DNA of 64,000 nt from Anderseniella sp963787895 (GCA_963787895.1 CAWBEX010000007.1:186001-250000), one strand, 5' to 3'; counted from the stretch's first letter, positions 44,588 to 55,129 are shown. Notes: generated from the letters alone by a model not told the origin. Translations and numbers: made by a program.

Positions 44588-45967
44588 ATGAACAAGACAG
44601 TAAAGTTGATCTCTCCAATTGATGGGTCGGTTTACATTGAGCGCGATTGCCTGACGCGTGACGAGGCCTTCACTGCGGCAAGGCGTGCCCGCGCCGCGCA
44701 AGCTGCCTGGGCGGCGCGGCCAATGCAGGAACGCATCAGTCTGGTCATGCGCGCCAACGAGATCATAGGCCAGCAAACCGCGAGAATGGCAGAGGAACTG
44801 GCTCACCAGATGGGCAGACCGGTACGCTATGGCGGCGAGTATGGCGGCTTCAACGAGCGTGTGCGCTACATGGCCGACATTGCCGAAAGCGCCTTGGCGC
44901 CAATTGTTGTCGAGGACAGCAATGCCTTCAAACGCCAGATCAAGCGCATCGCGCATGGTGTTGTCATGGTGGTGGCACCTTGGAATTACCCTTACATGAC
45001 AGCCATAAACACGATTGCACCAGCGCTGCTGGCCGGCAACTCGGTAATACTGAAGCATGCAGCGCAGACCTTGAAGGTGGGCGAGCATCTGGCAGAGGCC
45101 TTTGCAGCCGCGGGTGTGCCTGCGGACGTGTTCCAGAATGTTGTTCTTGACCACGACACCACATCGGACCTGATCGCTCAGCGCGCTGTAGATTTTGTCA
45201 ACTTTACCGGATCGGTAGGCGGCGGGCAGGCGATGGAGCGCGCTGCTGCGGGCACTTTCATTCCGGTATCGACCGAACTGGGCGGCAAGGACCCAGGCTA
45301 CGTGCGCGCTGACGCCGACCTCGACAAGGCGGTTGATACGCTGATGGACGGCGCGATGTTCAACTCAGGTCAGTGCTGCTGTGGCATCGAGCGCATCTAT
45401 GTGCATGAAAGCCTCTATGATGCATTCGTTGAAAAGGCTGTCAGTTGGGTCAACAGCGGAATGAAACTTGGTAATCCGCTGGACGGGGAAACAACCATAG
45501 GGCCGATGGCGAACGTCCGGTTCGCCAGGGAAGTACGCGCGCAGATTGAAGAAGCTGTGGCCGATGGGGCGGTGGCACACATTGCAACGATGGCAGCTGA
45601 TGATGGTGGAACCTATCTGACACCGCAAATACTCACCAATGTGAACCACAAAATGCGGGTCATGCGCGATGAGAGCTTCGGTCCGGTCGTCGGCATTATG
45701 CCGGTCGCAGACGACGAAGAGGCGATTGCGCTGATGAACGATTGCCAATTCGGCCTGACAGCCTCGATCTGGACGGCGGACGCTGCAAAGGCAGAAGAAA
45801 TCGGCGACAGGATCGAGACAGGCACAGTGTTCATGAACCGGTGCGACTATCTGGATCCGGCCTTGTGCTGGACGGGTTGCAAGGACACCGGGCGCGGTGC
45901 CGGCTTATCCATCCTTGGCATCCAGGCGCTGACGCGTCCGAAATCATATCATTTGCGAAAAGGTTGA
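44588..45967 (+). CDS. NAD(P)-dependent aldehyde dehydrogenase
   Basis: 459 residues. Catalytic Glu in STELGGKDPGYV near residue 230 and Cys264 in FNSGQCCCGIERIYVHE; the cofactor-site parts VVAPWNYPYMTAINTIAPAL near 130, NSVILKHAAQT, FVNFTGSVGGGQ near 205 and ESFGPVVGIMPV near 360 are all present. The family oxidises aldehydes to acids. It starts 8 bases after the GS-like gene, and the alcohol dehydrogenase starts 5 bases after its stop, so the three act together: the alcohol dehydrogenase would supply its aldehyde. PuuC, which oxidises gamma-glutamyl-aminobutyraldehyde, is the functional analogue in the known putrescine route. Specificity is not readable. Confidence 0.93.
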   Translation: MNKTVKLISPIDGSVYIERDCLTRDEAFTAARRARAAQAAWAARPMQERISLVMRANEIIGQQTARMAEELAHQMGRPVRYGGEYGGFNERVRYMADIAESALAPIVVEDSNAFKRQIKRIAHGVVMVVAPWNYPYMTAINTIAPALLAGNSVILKHAAQTLKVGEHLAEAFAAAGVPADVFQNVVLDHDTTSDLIAQRAVDFVNFTGSVGGGQAMERAAAGTFIPVSTELGGKDPGYVRADADLDKAVDTLMDGAMFNSGQCCCGIERIYVHESLYDAFVEKAVSWVNSGMKLGNPLDGETTIGPMANVRFAREVRAQIEEAVADGAVAHIATMAADDGGTYLTPQILTNVNHKMRVMRDESFGPVVGIMPVADDEEAIALMNDCQFGLTASIWTADAAKAEEIGDRIETGTVFMNRCDYLDPALCWTGCKDTGRGAGLSILGIQALTRPKSYHLRKG

Positions 45968-45972
45968 ACACG

Positions 45973-47118
45973 ATGAACTTGGTAGCCAACTGGTCTTACC
46001 CGACTGCCATCCGTTTCGGTGCAGGGCGTATATCTGAAATTGGTGAGGCGTGCGCCGCGGCAGGTATCAACAAACCGCTGCTTGTTACTGACAGGGGCCT
46101 GCGTGATTTGCCAATTACCAGACAGACTCTGGACCTCATGGAAAGGGCGGGTCTTGGCCGCGCCATGTTTGCCGATGTAGATCCCAATCCTAACGAGATC
46201 AATCTAGAAGCCGGTCTGAAATATTACCGCGATGGCGGACATGATGGTGTGATTGCCTTTGGTGGCGGCTCGGGGCTGGACCTGGGCAAGATGGTTGCCT
46301 TCATGGCGGGCCAGACGCGCCCGGTTTGGGACTTTGAAGACATCGGCGACTGGTGGACTCGTGCCAATGCTGATGCGATTGCTCCCATTGTTGCGGTGCC
46401 GACTACTGCAGGCACGGGGTCAGAGGTTGGCCGCGCCAGCGTCATCACCAATTCAAAGACTCATGTGAAAAAGATTATCTTTCACCCGAAGGTAATGCCT
46501 TCCGTTGTTATAGCCGATCCGGAACTGACTGTTGGTATGCCGCCTGCCATTACAGCAGGCACTGGTATGGATGCATTTGCCCATTGCCTTGAAGCCTATT
46601 CCAGTCCGTTCTTCCACCCAATGTCACAAGGCATCGCGCTGGAAGGCATGCGGCTGGTTAAGGAATATCTGCCACGCGCTTTCCATGACGGCAAGGATCT
46701 GGAGGCACGTGCCCAGATGTTGATTGCAGCTTCCATGGGCGCAACCGCATTCCAGAAAGGTCTGGGCGCGGTACATGCGCTGTCCCATCCGATCGGCGCT
46801 GTCTACAACACACATCACGGCACGACCAATGCGGTGTGCATCCCGGCAGTGCTGCAGCTCAATCGGCCGGTTATAGAAGATCGCATAAACGCCGCTGCTG
46901 CCTATCTAGGCATCAAGGGCGGGTTCGATGGCTTCGCGAAGTTCGTCGACGGCCTCAATGCTGAACTCAATATTCCGAAGAAATTGTCAGACATGGGTGC
47001 GGGATCAGATCGCATTGCTGAGATGACGGCCATGGCGCTTGAAGATCCATCAGCCGGTGGTAATCCGGTCAAGCTGACCACTGAAAACGTCACTGCGCTC
47101 TTCAAGCAGTGCATTTGA
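45973..47118 (+). CDS. Iron-containing alcohol dehydrogenase (group III)
   Basis: 381 residues from ATG 45973. NAD site GVIAFGGGSGLDLGKMVAFM near residue 90 and VAVPTTAGTGSEVGRASVI near 140; iron ligands Asp and His in TAGTGMDAFAHCLEAYSS near 195, and His residues in VHALSHPIGAVYNTHHGTTN near 265. The family oxidises alcohols or reduces aldehydes. It is last in the operon with the GS-like ligase and aldehyde dehydrogenase. The frame is open far upstream through the aldehyde dehydrogenase gene, but homology starts at this ATG (NLVANWSYPTAIRFGAGRI). Role proposed: oxidation of a hydroxyl group of a gamma-glutamyl amino alcohol. That is inference. Confidence 0.93.
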   Translation: MNLVANWSYPTAIRFGAGRISEIGEACAAAGINKPLLVTDRGLRDLPITRQTLDLMERAGLGRAMFADVDPNPNEINLEAGLKYYRDGGHDGVIAFGGGSGLDLGKMVAFMAGQTRPVWDFEDIGDWWTRANADAIAPIVAVPTTAGTGSEVGRASVITNSKTHVKKIIFHPKVMPSVVIADPELTVGMPPAITAGTGMDAFAHCLEAYSSPFFHPMSQGIALEGMRLVKEYLPRAFHDGKDLEARAQMLIAASMGATAFQKGLGAVHALSHPIGAVYNTHHGTTNAVCIPAVLQLNRPVIEDRINAAAAYLGIKGGFDGFAKFVDGLNAELNIPKKLSDMGAGSDRIAEMTAMALEDPSAGGNPVKLTTENVTALFKQCI

Positions 47119-47139
47119 AGGCGAGCATTCAGGCGTGGT

Positions 47140-47216
47140 TGGTCGGAGTGGCGAGATTCGAACTCACGACCCCCTGCTCCCGAAGCAGGTGCGCTACCAG
47201 GCTGCGCTACACTCCG
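47140..47216 (-). tRNA. tRNA-Pro (anticodon CGG)
   Basis: Minus-strand cloverleaf of 77 bases including an encoded CCA end (47140-47142). Acceptor arms CGGAGTG and CACTCCG pair fully. The anticodon stem CTGCT/AGCAG surrounds loop TTCGGGA with anticodon CGG. The T loop TTCGAAT and the D-loop GGT are normal. It lies 21 bases after the alcohol dehydrogenase stop, on the opposite strand, and is divergent from tRNA-Gln. Confidence 0.97.
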
Positions 47217-47363
47217 ACCATGCTGGTACGCGGCGCCTTATAGCGCCAGATGACGGGCCCATCAAGAGATCGTCTTTGGTCATTTCCGCCGTTGCAGGGC
47301 GGGGATTGAATGAGTATGTTGCGACCAATTCCAACCGGGTCTGGCGACTCGGTTTTGCATTGC

Positions 47364-47438
47364 TGGGGCGTCGCCAAGTGGTAAGGCAGCGGCTTTTGAT
47401 GCCGCCATACGCAGGTTCGAATCCTGCCGCCCCAGCCA
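47364..47438 (+). tRNA. tRNA-Gln (anticodon TTG)
   Basis: 75 bases including encoded CCA (47436-47438). Acceptor TGGGGCG pairs with CGCCCCA; discriminator G. Anticodon stem GCGGC/GCCGC with loop TTTTGAT gives anticodon TTG for glutamine. T arm GCAGGTTCGAATCCTGC is perfect. Together with tRNA-Pro it forms a divergent pair with a 147-base gap that carries a short GGCGC/GCGCC repeat and no gene. Confidence 0.97.
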
Positions 47439-47488
47439 ATTTGCTTTCACAGCGTGCAATGGTGCGCTAACGCGGACACCCGGGCACC

Positions 47489-48760
47489 ATGTCATCTGCT
47501 GATCTCACAGGCTCTGGTTTTTCGCTGCCCCGGCTGGTGTTGTCAATTCTGCTGCCCTTCTCGCTGTGCTATTTTCTCTCCTATCTGTACAGGGCGGTGA
47601 ATGCCGTCATTGCGCCAAACCTGGTCTCTGACATTGGCCTCGATGCGAGCGAGCTTGGCCTGCTCACGGCTGCCTATCTGATTGGATTTGCCGGGTTTCA
47701 AATTCCCCTCGGTTTGTTGCTTGACCGCTTTGGACCACGCAAGGTGCAAGCCATCCTGTTGTGTGTTGGCGCGTTGGGTGCGGTTTTGTTTGCCTGGGCT
47801 GCATCCAAGTGGGGACTGGGTGCAGGACGGATGCTGATCGGCATTGGCTCTGCAGGTGGTTTAATGGCCGGATTCAAGGCAATCAGTATCTGGGTTCCCG
47901 AGACGCGCCGTGCGCTTGCCAATGCATGCATCATGGCTGTCGGGGGTCTTGGAATACTCACGGCCACCGTGCCGACCGAATGGGCGACGGCCGAGTTTGG
48001 CTGGCGTGGCATGTTCCTGGGTCTGGCAGCCATTACGATTGCCGTAGCCTGTTTTCTCTATGTCATCGTGCCGGAACGACCGGCGGCGAAGGCTGCATCG
48101 TCCGCCGCTGCTGGCGGAATGTTGCGCTCGGTCATGACCATCTATTCTGATCCGGTGTTCTGGCGCATAGCTCCGTTCGTGGCACTGACTGCAGGCTGTC
48201 ACATCGGCATACAGACACTGTGGGCTGGACCCTGGATTCGCGATGTAGCGGGGTATGACCGGGCTGGCGTTGCTCAGGTGCTGGGCTTGCAGGCAATGGG
48301 TTTTCTGGTCGGTACACTGCTGACCGGTTACGTCGCGGACTGGTTGGGCCGCAAGGGTGTTGGTCTCCTGACCACCATGACCGGCTTCATTGCCGCCTTC
48401 ATGACGATCCAGCTGGTGATCCTGTTCGAACCGGTTGGTGTCACACAAATCACCTGGTTTGCGTTCGGCATGTTTGGCCAGGCTGGCATTCTTGCCTATC
48501 CGTGGCTGGCGCAATATTTTGGTTCTGATCTTGCCGGACGGTCCAACGGTTGCATCAATACACTGGTGTTCGGTACTGCCTTCGCATCGCAGTATGCCAT
48601 TGGTGCAATCATCAATCAGTGGCCTGAAACAGCTGCCGGCGGATACCAGCCACAGGCCTATTATGTTTCATTCGGAATGTGTCTTGCGTTGCAGGTATTG
48701 GCCATGATCTGGTTTTTGTTGAAGGTTCCCGCATCTGTCCTCAGGAGAAAACCAGCATGA
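47489..48760 (+). CDS. MFS transporter
   Basis: 423 residues, about twelve membrane segments in two six-helix halves separated by a loop near residue 205 (PERPAAKAASSAAAGG). The MFS loop between helices 2 and 3 is seen as GLLLDRFGPRKVQAILL with the Asp-Arg-x-Gly-x-Arg pattern, near residue 75, and again as TGYVADWLGRKGVGLL in the second half. The N-terminus has the NAVIAPNLVSDIGLDASELG segment common to anion:cation symporter-like MFS proteins. Substrate is unknown, but the stop overlaps the asparaginase start by four bases (ATGA), so import of an asparagine-like amide is conceivable. Confidence 0.9.
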   Translation: MSSADLTGSGFSLPRLVLSILLPFSLCYFLSYLYRAVNAVIAPNLVSDIGLDASELGLLTAAYLIGFAGFQIPLGLLLDRFGPRKVQAILLCVGALGAVLFAWAASKWGLGAGRMLIGIGSAGGLMAGFKAISIWVPETRRALANACIMAVGGLGILTATVPTEWATAEFGWRGMFLGLAAITIAVACFLYVIVPERPAAKAASSAAAGGMLRSVMTIYSDPVFWRIAPFVALTAGCHIGIQTLWAGPWIRDVAGYDRAGVAQVLGLQAMGFLVGTLLTGYVADWLGRKGVGLLTTMTGFIAAFMTIQLVILFEPVGVTQITWFAFGMFGQAGILAYPWLAQYFGSDLAGRSNGCINTLVFGTAFASQYAIGAIINQWPETAAGGYQPQAYYVSFGMCLALQVLAMIWFLLKVPASVLRRKPA

Positions 48761-49749
48761 GCAATGGCGTTTTGGTTGAGGTCATGCGCGCAGGAATTGT
48801 CGAGAGCCGCCATACCGGAGCCTATGCTGTTGTCGGTGAAGGCGGTCAGTTGATCGCTTCAAGCGGCGACATTGATACGCCGGTCTTTCCACGCTCGGCA
48901 ATCAAGGCCTTCCAGTGCCTTCCGGCGGTGGAGGCAGGTGTTATTGAAGCATTTGCGATGAATGATGAGGAGGTCGCGTTGGCGTGCGCGTCCCATGGTG
49001 GCGAACCGGAGCATGTCAGGGTAGCCCGTTCGGCACTTTTCAAGGCAGGTGTTGACGAAGCCGTTTATGAATGCGGTTCACATTGGCCGTCCCATTCGGA
49101 AAGCGCGCGCGACCTTGCCAGAACCGGCGGCGAAGCACGGCAGGTTCACAACAATTGTTCAGGCAAACACGCGTTCATGCTGGCATTTGCGAAAGTGCTG
49201 GGGGTTGACCACGCAGGCTATGTAAGGCGCGATCACCCGGTGCAGCAGGCTATCGAGAAGGTCGTCACAGAACTTTGTGACTATGATCTTGGTTCAACGT
49301 CATGCGGCATTGACGGGTGTTCGGTCCCGACGTGGGCTATCCCGTTGCGCAATATCGCTCTGGGTTTTCAGCGCTTTGGTTCCGGTGATGGCTTGAGTGA
49401 AGCGCGCAAGGTCGCCTGTGCACGCATCATTTCAGCCGTCCGCGCACATCCGTTCATGGTGGCGGGGAGTAATCGCTTCTGCACTGACCTGATGGTTGCC
49501 GTGCCACGTGTGTTTGCCAAGGTTGGTGCGGAGGCAGTTTACTGCGCGACCGTTCCTCATGCGCGCCTCGGCATAGCGATGAAGTGTGATGATGGCGCGG
49601 GCCGAGCTGTTGAGGTTCTGCTGGCAAGGGTGTTGGCGGAGCTTGATTGCTGGACAGCTGAAGAGCGCACATCTATTGAAGGCATGACACACAAAACAGT
49701 CACCAACTGGCGCGGCATTGAAACCGGTGATATCAGATCGGTGCGTTAG
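48757..49749 (+). CDS. L-asparaginase, rhizobial (ReAV-like, PF06089) type
   Basis: 330 residues. This is the thermolabile, rhizobial class of asparaginase that is unlike E. coli AnsA/AnsB. The active-site and zinc elements of ReAV are all visible: PRSAIKAFQ (Ser-x2-Lys) near residue 47, CASHGGEPEHVR near 78 (second Ser), HNNCSGKHAFML near 130 (zinc Cys and Lys), STSCGIDGCSVPTWA near 185 (second zinc Cys), and GIAMKCDDG near 270 (Lys). It hydrolyses L-asparagine to aspartate and ammonia. The start overlaps the stop of the MFS gene, so transport and hydrolysis are probably co-expressed. Confidence 0.93.
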   Translation: MSNGVLVEVMRAGIVESRHTGAYAVVGEGGQLIASSGDIDTPVFPRSAIKAFQCLPAVEAGVIEAFAMNDEEVALACASHGGEPEHVRVARSALFKAGVDEAVYECGSHWPSHSESARDLARTGGEARQVHNNCSGKHAFMLAFAKVLGVDHAGYVRRDHPVQQAIEKVVTELCDYDLGSTSCGIDGCSVPTWAIPLRNIALGFQRFGSGDGLSEARKVACARIISAVRAHPFMVAGSNRFCTDLMVAVPRVFAKVGAEAVYCATVPHARLGIAMKCDDGAGRAVEVLLARVLAELDCWTAEERTSIEGMTHKTVTNWRGIETGDIRSVR

Positions 49750-49784
49750 GAAACCGCGCTGACAGCGAACAAATTATCGCAAAG

Positions 49785-51134
49785 CTAACTCACCACATTG
49801 CCGCTGACGCTCAGCGTTTCCGGCGGCGTAACGCCGGCAACCGCCAGATCCTTTGTGGCAGGGGTGTTATGGTCCATGCCGAGAATGGCGCCGCGGTCCG
49901 CGCCTGAAATAAGATTGTTGGCGATGAGCCCGTTTTCTGCGCCCGCCGCCACTGAAGCCGATATGCCGATAGCGCATTTGCGGATAACATTGCCGGTGGC
50001 TGATACATTTCGGAAATACCTGCCCCAGCCCAACCAGATTCCGGCTGTTGGGGCGTTCTCGATAACGTTGCCGCTTACTGCGGTGTCGGCTTCCACCGCT
50101 ATGCCTACACCGCGCTTGTCTACAGGATGATCGCGCAGGTTGAGATTGCGCACCAGGTTGCCCTGGCATACTGCCAGCCGGCCGCCTTCGTTGAAATTGG
50201 TTATGGAGATTCCGGTTGCAGATGTGTCGATCATGTTGTTGGCGATGATCGAGCCTTCGACGGAAAACTCCGAGTAGATTGCTACCTCGCCAAGACGCGA
50301 ACAATTGTTGGCGATGATCTGTACATCTGATCCGGAATTGTTCCTCACCGCTGTGAAGGCGCAATCAGAAATCTGATTGTTGGCCACCATAACATTGCCG
50401 GCCCTGTAAATGTTTATCCCGTTGCCGTTCTGGCCTTCTCCACCGGAGCGGGCTGAAATCTGCTCTATGCGATTGCCGGTGACGATGGTGCCGTCCGGCT
50501 GCTTGGCGGACTGCCAGACGAGAATGCCGTTGTCGCCCATGCCGGTGATCAGGTTGCCGTCAATACGCAGTCCCCTTGCGTCCAACACCGAAATGCCAGC
50601 GTTGATGCAGTTCTCAACGGTTGTCCCAATGATGGCGCCGGATGAGCCCGTCATCCGGATGCCGATGGCAGAACTGTTGGCAACGAGACAATCAGCAATC
50701 ACCAGGTCCCTGACACGACTGGCTTCGATGAGGCCGGCTGAATCCGAAGGCAGGGTGCGCAACTGCCCGTCGATAACAAGACCTTCCAGCCGGACGCCGC
50801 TTGTTCCTTCTGCGATGATGACCGGGGCAAGACCTGCCTGCACGATGCGGCTATGTCCCGGTGCTCCGATCAGGTTGAGGCTTGAGCGAATGCGCAAGCC
50901 CGACGCAATGTAGAGACCAGGTTCCAGTAACAGATAACCACCGCGCGCCGCAGCCTGGTCGAGAGCATATTGCAGCTCTGCGGATTGGTCGCGTTCGCCA
51001 TTGGTCACAACGCCAAGCTGACTGGCTGACAGCATGCCGCCGCTCACTGCCGCGTGCACTGGTGTGGCGGTAGCAGCCAGAGTGGCCCCTGCGGCTATGG
51101 TTGCGCCAAAAACTGATCGGCGGGTCATGCTCAT
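49785..51134 (-). CDS. Tat-exported right-handed beta-helix repeat protein (TIGR03808-type)
   Basis: 449 residues from ATG 51134 (MSMTRRSVFGATI); ATG 51128 is an alternative. The signal is twin-arginine: TRRSVFGATIAAGATLAATA with an A-x-A site near residue 28. The mature chain is a chain of parallel beta-helix rungs with periodic Asn and Gly: RIDGNLITGMGDNGILVW, IVTGNRIEQI, MVANNQISDCAFTAVRNNSG, IIANNMIDTSATGISITNFN and VSATGNVIRKCAIGISAS. This matches the alphaproteobacterial TIGR03808 family of uncharacterised Tat-translocated repeat proteins; relatives with this fold often bind or cleave polysaccharides. No catalytic residues can be assigned. It is divergent from the Rieske oxygenase gene. 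Confidence 0.8.
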   Translation of the reverse strand: MSMTRRSVFGATIAAGATLAATATPVHAAVSGGMLSASQLGVVTNGERDQSAELQYALDQAAARGGYLLLEPGLYIASGLRIRSSLNLIGAPGHSRIVQAGLAPVIIAEGTSGVRLEGLVIDGQLRTLPSDSAGLIEASRVRDLVIADCLVANSSAIGIRMTGSSGAIIGTTVENCINAGISVLDARGLRIDGNLITGMGDNGILVWQSAKQPDGTIVTGNRIEQISARSGGEGQNGNGINIYRAGNVMVANNQISDCAFTAVRNNSGSDVQIIANNCSRLGEVAIYSEFSVEGSIIANNMIDTSATGISITNFNEGGRLAVCQGNLVRNLNLRDHPVDKRGVGIAVEADTAVSGNVIENAPTAGIWLGWGRYFRNVSATGNVIRKCAIGISASVAAGAENGLIANNLISGADRGAILGMDHNTPATKDLAVAGVTPPETLSVSGNVVS

Positions 51135-51300
51135 GTCCAAACGATCCCTGAATGGCACTGGCTGGCAGCTGTGCAGGTTACACAGCAATTTCCGTACCAC
51201 TTATGGCGCATTCAGCTGGATTTCTGGCGTAAATTGAATAGGTTTATGCACCGTTTGGCGCTCAAATGCTGGAATGTTCAACGCTTGCAAAGGCACTTCC

Positions 51301-52455
51301 ATGACTGTTCTCGACCAGAAAATGCTTTCAAGAGTGATGCAACCAATTGAAATCGCAAATGGTCTGCCCAACGCATTTTACACGGACCCTGACGTGTTCG
51401 ATGCCGAAAAGCGTGTTCTGTTTGGCTCGACATGGGCCTGCCTTGGCTTTGCCAAAGACACACCTGGCAAGGGTGATGCAAATCCGGTCACGTTCCTGGG
51501 TCAACCGCTGCTGGCAGTGCGTGGCGAAGATGGAAATGTAAGAGTCTTCCAGAACGTCTGCCGTCATCGTGGCATGATCCTGGTCGAGGAAAAGACCACG
51601 CTGCGTTCGACGATTCGCTGCCCCTATCATTCCTGGTGCTACAATTTCGACGGCTCATTGCGCACCACTCCGCATGTCGGCGGACCGGGCAAGAACCTGC
51701 ATGATTGCGTAAAGCGCGAAGAGCTTGGCCTAATTGAAGTGCGCAGTCACGTTTTCATGGGCATGATTTTCGTCAATCTGGATGGCAGGGCACCAACATT
51801 CGAGGTTCACGCTGCCAAGCTGCTGGATCAATGGAAAGAGTTCGTCGACCGACCGCTATATCACGGCGGAGAGGACTCATCGTTTACCCTTGAAGTGAAT
51901 TGCAACTGGAAGCTGGCGGTAGAAAACTACTGCGAGAGCTACCACCTGCCGTGGATCCACCCGGGGCTCAACTCATACTCGCGGCTTGAAGATCACTACC
52001 ACATCGAACAGCCTGGCAACTATTCCGGCCAGGGCACCGTGGTTTACAATCCGAAGCTCGATGACACAGGCCGTGCCTTTGCCAACTTTGACGGCCTGAC
52101 GCCCAAATGGGATACCGGCGCAGAATATGTATCACTGTATCCCAATGTTCTGCTCGGCATTCACCGCGATCACTTCTTTGCCATTCTGCTTGATCCTGTC
52201 AGCAACAGCAAAACCGTTGAGCGTGTTGAAATCTACTATACTTCACCTGAGATGTGCGGGCCTGAAATGGCTGACCTGCGGCACAAGAATGCAAAGATGT
52301 GGAAAGACATCTTTGTTGAAGACATCTTTGTGGTTGAAGGCATGCAGCGTGGCCGGTCTGCATCACTCTATGATGGTGGCAAGTTCTCTCCGGTTATGGA
52401 CAACCCAACGCACTTGTTCCACGAGTGGGTGGCAAAACGGTTTGCCAGCGTATGA
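51301..52455 (+). CDS. Rieske non-haem iron oxygenase, alpha subunit (quaternary-amine-type)
   Basis: 384 residues from ATG 51301. The Rieske cluster ligands are Cys-x-His in NVCRHRGMIL near residue 84 and Cys-x2-His in IRCPYHSWCYNFDG near 105. The catalytic iron site is in NWKLAVENYCESYHLPWIHP near residue 205, with the later acidic ligand towards the C-terminus (KDIFVEDIFVVEGMQRG). The bridging residue between the two sites appears to be Glu (ESYH) rather than the Asp seen in naphthalene-dioxygenase types; Glu at this place is known in carnitine, glycine betaine and stachydrine oxygenases. A substrate with a quaternary amine is therefore suspected. No reductase gene is adjacent. Its stop overlaps a small downstream gene. 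Confidence 0.9.
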   Translation: MTVLDQKMLSRVMQPIEIANGLPNAFYTDPDVFDAEKRVLFGSTWACLGFAKDTPGKGDANPVTFLGQPLLAVRGEDGNVRVFQNVCRHRGMILVEEKTTLRSTIRCPYHSWCYNFDGSLRTTPHVGGPGKNLHDCVKREELGLIEVRSHVFMGMIFVNLDGRAPTFEVHAAKLLDQWKEFVDRPLYHGGEDSSFTLEVNCNWKLAVENYCESYHLPWIHPGLNSYSRLEDHYHIEQPGNYSGQGTVVYNPKLDDTGRAFANFDGLTPKWDTGAEYVSLYPNVLLGIHRDHFFAILLDPVSNSKTVERVEIYYTSPEMCGPEMADLRHKNAKMWKDIFVEDIFVVEGMQRGRSASLYDGGKFSPVMDNPTHLFHEWVAKRFASV

Positions 52456-52685
52456 GGTCTGAAGAGGCGTTACAGCGCGACATGCTGATGGCGCATGAGG
52501 CAGATGACAAGAGTTCGTTGCCGGTGCTCTACCTCGAGGCGGCGCAAATGCGCGCTGGACAGGGTGACGTTGACGCTGCGTGTTTCTTTTATACTCACGC
52601 CTATGTTTACGCGCTTGATTGTGGCGATAATGAAATTGCAGCATTGGCGCAGGCAAGGCTGAGAGATCATGGCCGCGACAGGTAG
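52452..52685 (+). CDS. Hypothetical protein, 77 residues, coupled to the Rieske oxygenase
   Basis: Starts at ATG 52452, overlapping the oxygenase stop by four bases (ATGA), so it is translated only with that gene. The 77 residues are mostly helical: LPVLYLEAAQMRAGQGDVDA and ACFFYTHAYVYALDCGDNEI followed by AALAQARLRDHG. Two helix pairs with Ala and aromatic spacing resemble a single TPR-like unit, but no firm family call can be made. No signal or membrane segment. The tight coupling suggests a partner, chaperone or assembly factor for the oxygenase; this is inference. Confidence 0.72.
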   Translation: MRSEEALQRDMLMAHEADDKSSLPVLYLEAAQMRAGQGDVDAACFFYTHAYVYALDCGDNEIAALAQARLRDHGRDR

Positions 52686-52766
52686 GCGGGTGCGTTTGCG
52701 CTGAATCAACGCTGGAAAGCGCTGATTGTGTCATGTCTTACCCCAAATTCGTGTGGAGGGTGATCC

Positions 52767-52958
52767 ATGAACAGGCTAATGATTTACATCTACGTACTGG
52801 CTATGCCGGTTTTATCAGGCTCATTTGTGATTGGAGTTCTGACAGTGCGGGACTACCAGGCAAGCTGGCTGCTGCTGGCCGCAATTGCCGGTGTGATATT
52901 GGCGTTGCCGGTTTCATGGTATGTGAGCCGTGAAATCCTGCGGAACCAGAAGGGTTGA
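52767..52958 (+). CDS. Small inner-membrane protein, 63 residues
   Basis: Preceded by GTGGAGGG with good spacing to ATG 52767. Two hydrophobic segments: near residues 5-27 (MIYIYVLAMPVLSGSFVIGV) and 33-53 (SWLLLAAIAGVILALPVSWY). The C-terminus is short, basic and hydrophilic (VSREILRNQKG), so both ends are probably cytoplasmic. No family is recognised with certainty; similar two-helix proteins are frequent in alphaproteobacteria. It is convergent with the methylmalonyl-CoA mutase gene, ending 13 bases from it. Confidence 0.72.
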   Translation: MNRLMIYIYVLAMPVLSGSFVIGVLTVRDYQASWLLLAAIAGVILALPVSWYVSREILRNQKG

Positions 52959-52971
52959 ACCCATAGTCTGG

Positions 52972-55125
<2,154 letters not shown>

Positions 55126-55129
<4 letters not shown>

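Noticed and set aside
42105..47118. Long frames running through neighbouring genes, for example the alcohol dehydrogenase frame open from 45742
   Set aside because: They overlap conserved genes in another phase and lose all family similarity upstream of the chosen starts.
47140..47438. tRNA pair as an integration hotspot
   Set aside because: No integrase, direct repeat of a tRNA end, or foreign gene block is next to either tRNA; neighbours look like ordinary chromosome.
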